Shown here one piece after another: positions 55,296 to 64,000 of a stretch of 64,000 nucleotides of DNA. Source of the stretch: Silene conica (taxonomy: Eukaryota; Streptophyta; Magnoliopsida; Caryophyllales; Caryophyllaceae); assembly GCA_029255685.2 (NCBI GenBank), contig CM055313.2, forward strand, positions 55,157,579-55,221,578. The letters run 5' to 3'. Under the pieces are notes generated by a model. That model ran no database searches. It was not told where the DNA came from and worked only from the letters and a program-made list of their open reading frames with translations. The stretch's first letter is position 1, and each line of letters opens with the position of its first letter. Made by a program: the position numbers and the translations under genes.

Positions 55296-56368
55296 GACCG
55301 ATCGCGGGCCGAGTATCTAGTACCCAAGTTCCGTAACTTGCATGGTTAATCTCAATCATGTGAATAAAAGAAGAAGAAGACACACCAACAGGAGTAACGC
55401 GGCCTGCCTTAATGTCCTCGCGATCCACGGGGCACGTGCGCCTCCAATGCCTAGTCTTGTGGCAATGGTGGTATTTCATGCTTGTATCCTTGCTCTTTGT
55501 CTTACCCTGTGAGTTGCTCGACTCACCGGCCCACTCTTAACAAATCCTGACTTCTTGAACTTTGGCTTACCTACCGCTAGGTCGCCTTGAGCTTTCCCTT
55601 TCCCTTTACCTTTACTGGAGATCATGAGAACATCCTGCTTCAGGCTCCCACTCAATTTCAGATCCTTCTCGGTCTGTACGAGAAGTGAGTGGAGCTCATG
55701 AGGAGTTTTCTTCATGTCGTTCATGTAATAGTTGGCCCTAAAGAGGGCGAACCCATCATGAAGCGAATGAAGCATTCGATCAACGATTATGTTCTCACTA
55801 ATCTTCCAGTTTAAGGCCTCCAGTTTCTCGATATTCTCAATCATGTTGAGAATATGTGGGCTAACAGCTTGGCCCTTCTGGAGTTTCGCGTCAAAGAAGC
55901 GACATGTATGCTCATATGAAACGATTCTCGGAGCTTTCGAGAATTCATTTGTGAGCGTGGTGAAAATCTTGTTTGCACCATGGGAAATGAAGCGTCTTTG
56001 TAAATTGGATTCCATTGCATAGATGAGTACGTTCTTTAACGCACCCGCTTCCATGACGAAGTTGCTATGAGCGCGAACTTCGGCAACTCTATCCGCAGTT
56101 CCTGGGTGTGTCGGAATGGACTCAGTCAAGTACTTGAGCTTTCCGTCAGCAATATCAGCATTCAGTAATGTTGTCTCCTGTCCGAGAAGTTTGACCCATC
56201 ATTCTTCAGTCTAGTAGACTGATTCATGGAGGCCATGAAGGCTTTAAGCCAACATTCTCGTGCTAGCGTTGCATTGGCATTGGGTCTTGACCAGCCATTT
56301 GTTATTAGCAGTTTTAATTGTACGTGTTCTACACTGAAAAAAAGATAAAAACAAAACGATATAAGCAA
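55296..56368 (-). pseudogene. Copia gag, zinc knuckle and start of protease
   Basis: Gag segments at 56368-56162 (AFMASMNQSTRLKNDGSNFS) and 56129-55476 (RRFISHGANKIFTTLTNEFS, MLHSLHDGFALFRANYYMND, KGKGKGKAQG), shifted relative to each other near 56150. A further shift near 55480 leads to a zinc-knuckle remnant, HHCHKTRHWRRTC, whose first Cys is Tyr, and to the protease start YGTWVLDTR, where the active-site DTG has become DTR. Coding then jumps to integrase C-terminal sequence. Gag and protease are both non-functional. Confidence 0.88.
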
Positions 56369-58219
56369 CTCATCGTTGTGATTTAAGTCTATTTTAAATT
56401 GAATTTAAACTCGTACACTCATGCATTTATATAATTTATCTCCCTCAAGAATTATATAAACGATCCCAAGACTCAATTTCCGTAAATTGATAAGCCAACC
56501 GCTTGGCTAGTTCTACCGTTAGAACTCTTGGTCGATAGATTTCCGTAAATCTCATCTTTTAGTCCATCTTAGTCGCTAGATAGTATCTAGTGACCACGGT
56601 GTTGAGATAAAATAAATCATCTGTTCCCACTTACCCGACGTAGAAGGGGTCATAGTATGCTTACCGACGAAGAAGGGATTCAAGGGAGTCTGATTTATAA
56701 AGACTAATCTCAATTATTGGTTATACGAGAAAGACCCCATCAACTTATATTTATTCATTTTAAGTGAACTAAAAACTAGCATTTGCGTGAATGAATAAAA
56801 TTAAGTGATGGCTTAATCATTTACAATAGACATCTGTATGTCATAGAAAAATAACGCGCGACCTCTACATGAGTCGGTTTTCAGGCATGTTATAGGTGGT
56901 TTGGTTTTAGGCGGAATATGATGCAAACTATTACCGATGAAAGCATAAAAGAAAGCAAGAAACGTAAATAAAAGTCCTAGTATGGCCTATCCTACCAAAA
57001 TAAACATTAAAACAACTTTGGAATCCACCGTTGGACCCGAGAAGCTTGTCTTGATGTTCCATCTTGGTCTTTGCAGCGGGAGTGAGCATCCAGTCTCCGT
57101 CTTTGGTCTTCTCAAAATTACTAATTTAAATTAAAAATATAAACCTATTTTACATCCTAATTTAAATACAAAATTAATTACAAGGTAAAAACAAAATGGA
57201 GATGCGAGATCTCAAAAATACAACCACGACTATGTTCCATCATTTCGGAAACACAGTCTACTAAGGCCACACTAAGTTACAACCGTTTGCAAAAATAAAT
57301 ACGTTATAAAAGCATTCAACAAACGATAAATAAAATGCATCAACTAAAACAAATTCATTCGTGACATAATTCTGTAATTATGTTTAATAAATTTTACCAA
57401 ACCACCTTACGTGATTAAAATTATGTGATTAAACCGTTTTATCCACATTAATCTTAATAAATTTATAACCCATTGTTTTAAACCGCTTTAAACAACATGT
57501 ATCTATCGAGTGTGAACCGTTTCACAAATGTTAATACACTATTTCCGTATATAGTATATTACCATGGGCCAAAAGAAAACAAAAAAAAAATTATTTTCGA
57601 AATCCGGCCAAAACAGGGTTGCTCGATCGAGTCAAAAGGGTACTCGGTCGAGTAACCTTGACAGACGAGTTTGCTCGATCGAGTAACAGCGGTACTCGAT
57701 CGAGCCAAAACAATTTCCAGAGAACCAAAATTTTCAGAAAATGAAATTTTTTTCAGAAAACTGCTCGATCGAGTTAAAACGAGTTCGATCGAGGAACAGT
57801 GTCACTCGATCGAGTACAGCAAGTCTCGATCGAGTGACGGGTTATCGAGGCAGACTACGAACGAGCAGTAATTGGCTTGTTCGTAGAATCCAAAATGCTC
57901 GATCGAGCCAAAAGGTACTCGATCGAGTAACAGTGTCACTCGATCGAGTAACAACAAGGCTGGATCGAACGACGTGTTGCTGTAAAAAAAAAAACTTGTA
58001 TATATGCTTGATTTAAAACGTGTAAATCAACAATAATCAACAACAAATGATTCACATATTGCTAAAAATATCGATTAATCAACAATATGCAAATCAAAAT
58101 CGAAAAACATGATCGATTTCTCACTAAGACGGGCACACGGCCGTGAACAACAAACGGTTCGAAAATTTTGATTTAAAAACATCTTATGAAAATCACAATT
58201 GTAAAATTTTCGTGGCCTT
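56369..58219 (-). other. Copia 5' leader region
   Basis: About 1.85 kb between PBS and gag without coding potential. A CTCGATCGAG cluster lies at 57622-57969. The rest is AT-rich. Confidence 0.7.
57622..57969 (-). repeat. CTCGATCGAG palindrome cluster in the Copia leader
   Basis: Twelve copies or near-copies of CTCGATCGAG in four groups: 57622/57643, 57674/57695, 57764/57784/57805/57825 and 57898/57918/57939/57960. Steps within a group are 20 or 21 nt throughout. A chance frame crosses them. Confidence 0.95.
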
Positions 58220-58220
58220 G

Positions 58221-58232
58221 GCTCTGATACCA
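58221..58232 (-). other. Copia primer-binding site
   Basis: TGGTATCAGAGC on the minus strand, complementary to initiator tRNA-Met, two bases from the 5' LTR. Confidence 0.9.
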
Positions 58233-58234
58233 CT

Positions 58235-59214
58235 TGTGGGGAATTTCCGTATATTCACCCTTAAAATTTACAGGATTACAACGAAAATTTACATGAGAAT
58301 AACGTCATAAGATGAAAAACATAAATCGAAAAGAAAGGATGCCCAACCTTAGGTCCTAGCGCGAATGGCCTAAGAACAAGAATCAAAAGAGATTCCCTCC
58401 TATAACTTGCACCCAAGATCCGTTTGAGATGATGTCGCGTGTGCTAGAAATACTCTCCAATTGCCTTGCAATATGGGGAGAGATTTTGTGAGTTTTAGAT
58501 GTGAGATCTAGGTTTTGGGAGAAAGCCGCTGCTCTCAAAACCCTAATTTTTTAGAATAATGAAATACCAGTAGTTAAAAGGAGAATTCCTCTCCTTTTGT
58601 AACCCTACTCGGCCGAAACTTCTCATTCCACTCTCACCTTATTCTAATGCGTGATTCGACCCTAATTGCTAAAATATAATCAACGGGTTTTAATTATAAA
58701 TCGTATACATGTTATCAGATACTAATGCAGTCGACACATTAATAATGGTCTGATAAGAAAATTACGATATTGTATAATTAGTTCAATTAATATAACTGTT
58801 TATATTAATACACGAATTGAATATTTAATTAAATGTAACCGTTTATATTTAATTTACGAATTAAACATGTAATTCGTATTAGCTTAAATTATTTAATCCG
58901 TATTAAATAATTATCTCAACATCTCATTGACTAATTTTATAGTCAATACCTCTGACTAACTATTTAGTCTTATTCGGCATAAATGCGACTGTATTTTCAT
59001 ACCTTCACATCTCTCAAACGTGTCCTATAGGTGTGACTTATAGGGACCAGTTGATCACCACCATCCGTATGACAATAACGTCAAACTTATCTAGCAAGCC
59101 AACCGTTATTGATAAACGTGGATCAACTGATAATAATACTGAAGTATGCCCTTGTGATTCTTTAAGCGATTTAATAAGTCATTGTACTAACTGTCAAGGA
59201 CACCAGCCCCAACA
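58235..59214 (-). repeat. Copia 5' LTR
   Basis: The 5' copy in element orientation, next to the PBS. It runs TGTGGGGAATTTCC to CAGCCCCAACA in plus coordinates and is followed by the duplication ACATT. Confidence 0.93.
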
Positions 59215-60428
59215 ACATTTTCATTCCAAAGTTGCAAAGAGTTCGACAAGTTTGCTAATCTATCTGTGAAGGAGCCCGTAGGAGACCAATTATCTTCTAT
59301 AAAATTGGAGTAATTTTCATGTGTTAACCAAGCAGCTTGGAATCGGAATGGTTTTTGCACGGAGTTAAGCGGGGCAAATCCATTAGGTGTTATCAGAAGT
59401 GGAAAGTGGTCCGATTGATAGGCAAGCAAGTGACGAACATTAGTATTCTCGAGGATCGAACCCCACTCTGCATTACACAAAGCTCTATCAAGTCGGGCGC
59501 TTTGACGAGTTTCAGGTGAATTACCTCTTGACCAAGTATGAGCGGGGCCAGAAAACTCCAATTCAATAATCTCGCAGTTATCTATCCAATTGTTGAAATT
59601 GTCACATCGTTTAGCCATACTCGAATTACCGCCATGTCGTTCTGCTAATGATATGGTTTCGTTAAAATCACCAGCTAGCAACCAGGGTTTACCATTAGAC
59701 CGAGCGAAATTCTCTAGTTCGGACCAAAGAGCATGACGATTAGTCGGATCAGGACTAGCATAAACTGCAGAGAAGAGCCAAAGCAGCCCACCCGCTCTTG
59801 ACACCTCAAGTGTAACAAATTGGGAATGCTCGAAAACAGGGTCAACCTTTATGAACTCTGTTTTCTAATACAACCATATACCACCACTAAAGCCAATAAC
59901 ATCAACCCGAAAATGACCATCGTAACCAATGATATTGCCGATATTAATTGCGTGATCACCACCCATATGAGTTTCTAGAAGCGCTATGAAAGACGGTTTA
60001 TATGTTTTAACTACTTCCTTTAAGGCAGCAATTTTGCTCTTATTTTTCGTCCCCTGGATATTCCAAACTAGGCAGGAAATTGGGGTGACATTAGGCAAAA
60101 TGTTGGGAATTCTATCAGACATGATAACTGGTAAAGAAGGTAAATGAGATAGATAAGCTCGACTTACGAGTGATAGAACATCATCAATGCTCCATGGTAT
60201 CGACATCTCTATTATGAGTGTCGATGGATTCATCGGGTCTGGCTCGAGTTTGACATCCATGCTCGGAGATTCCCCCACCATCACACCTAACAGCGGAGCT
60301 ATCATCCCCTGTTCCGGTGAGATTTTGAAGCTACTGGCCGGGGGTACCATTACGATCTGGGGGATTTTGTGAAATTGGCATGTCAGTGGAAGGTAGGTTT
60401 CGTGAATCTTCGTGAACTGAAATGTCAT
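59215..60428 (-). pseudogene. LINE ORF2 N-terminal part: AP endonuclease
   Basis: APE-type endonuclease that nicks target DNA for LINE insertion. Motifs in order: LVWNIQGTKNK (Asn), FIALLETHMGGD (Glu), WLLAGDFNETISLAERHGGN (Asp/Asn), RLDRALCN and YQSDHFPLLI (Asp-His). All catalytic positions look present. One in-frame TAG (59865-59867) follows GGIWLY, and the frame is open on both sides of it. At 59214 it is cut by the Copia element inside the WNENV codons and continues at 45882 as FGNIF. Confidence 0.92.
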
Positions 60429-60643
60429 CAGGGGACTTCACAAGAGGGATATTCTCACTATTTGGATTACTGGGACTATGTGTAACAATTGAAGGAACTA
60501 TTGGCGGAATAATAGATTGTTTCTTGTTAGTGATATTGTGAAGGATAGTGTTTGACTGTGAAGATAGATTTTTAATCGATGTTATTTTCTTCCCATAAGT
60601 TATAGTATTACGGGATGTAGAAGTGGTTTTGGAATTATTTTTA
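60429..60643 (-). other. LINE ORF1-ORF2 junction
   Basis: About 215 bp with no clear frame between the ORF1 remnant and the endonuclease; probably decayed end of ORF1. Confidence 0.5.
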
Positions 60644-62066
60644 TTAAGGATATTGGATTGAGTTTTTTTTGGAAAAAGAAGGTATATTATTGGAGATATT
60701 ATGATTAATTATATTTGGAATATTAGAAAAATTATTTGATTGCTTATTTGGTGGAGTAACAGCAAGGTTATGGGAAGATTTGGTAATTTGATTAGTATTC
60801 TTTGGAATGGAATTATTTTCTGATTCCATATTGTCATTAAGAATATCATACCTTGATCCTGAATTATTGTTGCCAAACTTAAATATATTTGTTGAATCAT
60901 TTCCGTTATTAGCTTTCGGAGGAGATCTCCTTCTAGGCGGCTTCTTGACGAGCATCCAGTCGCCGAATTTCTCTGTAACTTCTAAAACGGAGTCAGTTTG
61001 TTGGACGTTAGAAATGCTTGATACTCTGTCTGCATTAATATCCTTTTCCAGACCGTCTGCGCTTTTTGACAAACCTTCAGGATTTCCTAGGCATTGATCG
61101 ACTGAATGTCCAACTTTGCCACACTTAAAACAGATGGATTTAAGGCCTACATACTGTATACGATAGATTTTATCGTTTAACCAAAACTTAGAAAGAAGAG
61201 GTTTATCGAGATTCACTTCCACACTCATCCTTGTAAACTGATCCCTTTCGGCTTGAGCTATATTCTTATCGATTCTAATGACTTGCCAATTTTAGAACCA
61301 ACTCGCTTCAGAAAATTCTCGTTAAAATATTCCACTGGTAGATTAGGAATTCTAACCCAAGCAGTGATGTATTTGATCTCGTCATCCGAGGGGACAAAGT
61401 TCGGAACCCACTTGCGAATGGTAATATAGTGGTTATCCACCATCCAAGGGCCTTGGGAAAGAACGTGTTCGTAATCTTGTAAGGACGAGAATTTGGCGAC
61501 ATAATAAGCATCACTAATATCGATCAGTGTTAAATTTCCTTTGATTGACCATTTAGCATTAAGTTACGAATGAGGGAGAGGTATCCGATCTTTTTATCGA
61601 AAAATTTGATGATTAGTGCATGACGCCATGGTTTACGGAGTCGGATTTTCTCTTCCTTAGATAATAAAATCTTAGGGCATACCAGATCTTCTACTTCATC
61701 TTCGCTGTTCTCAATATCAGAATCGATATCGATGTCATAGTCTTCATTTATTAAATCAATGATGCTTGAATCGTTACTCTGAAATCCTTGGACTCTGTCT
61801 CGAAAAGACAATAATGGACTTTCGGAGTTTCTAGCTAACGATGATGGAGGTTGCTCTATTATGAAATTACTTCCGAAATTCGAAATGGAATGAGAGATTT
61901 CAGAGTTGTTGAAATCACTAATATGGATTGTTTTCCTTTTGGCATTTTTTATTAGTGGCGGGAAAGATTCTTCCAAATTTTCAGACGGGTGCATAAGGAC
62001 GTCGACGTTTGGAGGGATGGGATCTAACTCATTTTCCGGCTCTTGGCTAGAATCGAGAGATTGCAT
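60644..62066 (-). pseudogene. LINE ORF1 (DUF4283-type, CCHC zinc knuckle)
   Basis: ORF1 proteins bind LINE RNA. The acidic N-terminal part (62066-61530) starts MQSLDSSQEPENELDPIPPN and reaches KIGYLSLIRNLMLNGQSKEI. The DUF4283 core follows in other frames (61514-61258: YEHVLSQGPWMVDNHYITIR, ITAWVRIPNLPVEYFNENFL). 61228-60644 holds a CCHC knuckle FKCGKVGHSVDQC and an Asn/Ser-rich tail. Frameshifts near 61530 and 61240 break it. Confidence 0.88.
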
Positions 62067-62157
62067 ATTACTGGGAATTTTCCTTTTGTTTCAGAGAATT
62101 TAGAGGGAGATTTTGTGGAAGATGGAGAATTGGAGATCCAGTTATTTTGGTTAATCT

Positions 62158-64000
62158 AAAGGTATCGTGTTTCCTTTGTTTTCCCGTTTACATTTAATTC
62201 CCGAACCGCTTAAGTGAAACCCGTCTCAAGCTTAACTTAAAACCAATTGCGAAAGAAACCTTCCTCCTCATTTCCTTAACATTCATAAACCCTTGCTCAA
62301 GAAATAAAACATCAGACATTTCATTTCTCATTTTTCTCATATCTCCATCTTCACAAAATTCAATCTTGTGGATTCGTTACAACTCCGATTGACGGAAGGT
62401 TTTCGCCTACGCTTTCATCTCTTCATTTCCGTTCTTTCTACCTCTTTAAATTTCGGTTTTGTCAAAGTCGATTTTGGGGCTGTTTTGGGGTAAACTCGAA
62501 AATGCCCTATAATAATCCGTTTTTGTTGTTTGTAGGTGTTAACTTGGACGACCCGGACAAGGACTCGTACGTTGTAGAAGATTAGAAGTGAAGAATCGCT
62601 ATCTTAAGGTGACGATAATGAGAAACTCGGTCTTTGTCTAATATTAGCACTTTTTGTGGTTTGATTATGTGTTTCACATGAGATTTTGGTTATTGATGTT
62701 GGTAGGAACCTAGTAATGTGTTAACTACTGATTTATATGTTCATTATATGAGATACTTGATGAAATTGGTGTTTCATATGCTCAAACATGTTTATCTTAT
62801 GTTGGGTTGAAATTGTGACGGATATGGATGATTAATCGTATGTTGGATGTTTGAGGAGTCGTTAGTCATTGCACATGTATGAGAATGATGTATAATTACT
62901 GGGTAATCTATGTTTGGAGTAGAAATCATACTGTGGGAACGATCCCATGAGATTTGGATGAATTTTCATATGTCAAAATGTGCGATTTTGGGAACAGGGA
63001 CTCCCAGCCGGTTGGTTGACCGGCGGCCGGTCAACCGGCTGAGAGTCTCGTGTGTTGATTTTTGAAGAAAGCTGAGAAAGGACTCTCAGCCGGTCGGCCG
63101 ACAGCCGGTCAGCCGGCTAAGAGCCCTTCTTGGTGTTTTTGAAGTGTATTTTTGAGAATCTTGGACTCTCAGCCGGCCAACCGGCAGCCTGTGGCTGACC
63201 GGCTGAGAGCCCTTTTTGGTATTTTGAAGGTTGTTTTTGAGAGTCAAGGACTCTCAGCCGGCCAACCGGCAACCTGTGGCTGACCGGCTGAGAGCCCTTC
63301 TTAGTATTTTGAAGTTATTAATTGAGAGTCATGGACTCTCAGCCGGCCAACCGGCCAACCGGCAGCCTGTGGCTGACCGGCTGAGAGCTCCTGTTGCATA
63401 ATGAATTGCTTATAACTTTTGATTCACATGTCGGATTACATGGATTCTTCTTCCGTATGATTCGTATGCTTGTTTGAAGCCCCAAGAAATTGGGCGACGC
63501 TTTTGTCGGGTTCGGTAATGGATTTGAGGAGAAAGACCCCCCGGCCGGGCAACCGGAAGGGAGACCGACTCTCACCTCAAATTAGTTTCCGAAGTCGGCT
63601 AAGTGTTAATGAATGTTAATGATGAGATATATAAGAAATGATTGTCATTCGAGTTTGAGTTGTTGTACATCTTTGAGATGACAATATGTGATTTGTGTAA
63701 ACCTGCTGTGCGCTGCTATATTACTCGAGTTCTCACCTGACTGCATTGTGTAGCTGGTTGGTCGTAGGGGATTGGTCCTCACGGTCAGGTCTTAGATTGT
63801 CTGCCCGCCTTCGGGCATATCTCGTTCCTAGCTAGTTCGGGTCTTGGGGGTGCCTTGTGCACTTGTCGAATCGGGGATCGTAACTTGTTTGCGCTCCGAG
63901 AGTCTGGCCAGGTTTAGACTGGGACAGTCATTTGATGTCGTCTTACCAGGGGGTTGTATAGTCTGAGATTGGGATGTCGTACTATATAGACGAGTCGATT
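62158..64000 (+). mobile_element. gypsy LTR (right piece), continuing past the window
   Basis: Continuation, after the LINE's target duplication, of the LTR begun at 42427. It belongs to the family of the 8669-11570 solo LTR: it shares the CAGCCGG module cluster (63006-63383) and the CCCCCCGGCCGGGCAACCGG stretch (63536), inverse of that at 9210 and 10062. A perfect TGCCCGCCTTCGGGCA hairpin sits at 63801-63816. No coding frame. By comparison with the 2.9 kb solo copy, roughly 900 bp more should follow beyond 64000. Confidence 0.8.
63006..63383 (+). repeat. five CAGCCGG hairpin modules, about 83-bp period
   Basis: Modules start at 63006, 63087, 63170, 63255 and 63340 (steps 81, 83, 85, 85). 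Each opens CTCAGCCGG (first one CCCAGCCGG) and closes CCGGCTGAGAG (second one CCGGCTAAGAG), so the stems can exceed 10 bp. Lengths are 37, 33, 36, 36 and 44 nt. The intervening sequence (CCCTTCTTGGTGTTTTTGAA type) is also repeated. Confidence 0.92.

Larger units (their letters stand above)
45883..59214 (-). mobile_element. complete Ty1/copia retrotransposon with nested insertion, TSD ACATT
   Basis: Two related LTRs bound it: 45883-46879 (997 bp) and 58235-59214 (980 bp). Both run TGTGGGGAATTTCC to ACCAGCCCCAACA in plus coordinates. Flanks ACATT (45878-45882) and ACATT (59215-59219) are identical 5-bp duplications. The PBS beside the right LTR gives minus orientation. Removing the Athila-like insertion (48073-53923) leaves about 7.5 kb with gag, a remnant of protease, the C-terminal end of integrase, RT and part of RNase H. 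The integrase core is absent, so the element is defective. It interrupts the LINE's ORF2 between endonuclease and RT. Confidence 0.95.
42565..62150 (-). mobile_element. L1-type LINE, near full length, split by a Copia element
   Basis: A minus-strand non-LTR retrotransposon of about 6.25 kb net. Its poly(A) tail is the T run at 42565-42572, followed in LINE order (right to left) by ORF1 (62066-60644), endonuclease (60428-59215), the Copia insertion (59214-45883), then reverse transcriptase, zinc finger and RNase H (45882-42707). The target duplication TTAATCT lies at 42558-42564 and 62151-62157. It sits inside the gypsy LTR. All coding parts carry lesions, so it is dead, but the 5' end is present, which is unusual for LINE copies. 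Confidence 0.88.

Noticed and set aside
1..64000. tRNA and rRNA genes
   Set aside because: I looked for tRNA-like segments beyond the PBS sequences and the SINE tail, and for rRNA motifs, and saw none. A covariance-model scan was not possible here.

Overview
This is nuclear DNA from a flowering plant, most likely a large-genome eudicot. Caryophyllales is only a guess from the general look of the element families. The evidence is the element mix: Ty3/gypsy (Tekay-like and Athila-like), Ty1/copia, L1 LINE, hAT, Helitron, CACTA and an Au-type SINE tail. It is supported by plant-specific domains and by a spliced ribosomal protein eL41 gene with plant-type site II and telo-box promoter motifs. Almost all of the 64 kb is nested transposable elements. 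I find one intact host gene (eL41, minus strand, 41176-41353) and one probable host-gene 5' end cut by a transposon (about 18788-20656).

Layout. 1-3223: 3' end of a Tekay-like chromovirus, inserted in a Copia remnant (3224-4955). 5286-18670: an AT-rich array with a GATGTGGGA motif, split by an 11.5 kb Helitron (6589-18098). The Helitron contains a 2.9 kb solo gypsy LTR with a perfect TATCA duplication. 18788-20656: truncated host-gene 5' end. 20657-31652: a giant inverted-repeat element whose arms each carry a broken copy of a plant-specific gene; inside its left arm sits a second giant palindrome, an hAT element (21016-25853). 31653-34712: 3' end of an Athila-type element. 34713-35763: inverted and tandem repeat modules. 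35764-38936: a decayed gag-only Athila-like element joined to a CACTA end. 39355-42426: low-copy island with eL41, a MITE and a small Copia LTR. 42427-64000: a gypsy LTR interrupted by an L1 LINE (TSD TTAATCT), itself interrupted by a Copia element (TSD ACATT), itself interrupted by an Athila-like gag-protease element (TSD GTAGG).

The most unusual signals are nucleic-acid structures inside the retrotransposons. (1) A module of about 33 nt, two 12-nt GC-rich palindromic arms with a 9-nt spacer (20-21 nt arm to arm), occurs in clusters in three unrelated kinds of LTR retrotransposon. The sequence differs by family (GGTCGACCGACC, CTCGATCGAG, CAGCCGGTCGGC) while the geometry is kept, and in one element the arms lie inside the gag reading frame. 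(2) In the solo LTR, ten units share a fixed 20-nt core while their flanks vary yet remain complementary across the core, as expected of hairpins kept by covariation. (3) One Athila-like insertion has perfect target duplications but no 3' LTR; its right end falls one base past an arm of the 33-nt module.

Limits: boundaries were read by eye. Family names rest on recognised motifs, not database searches. Every element coding region except the 871-codon gag-protease frame is visibly broken.
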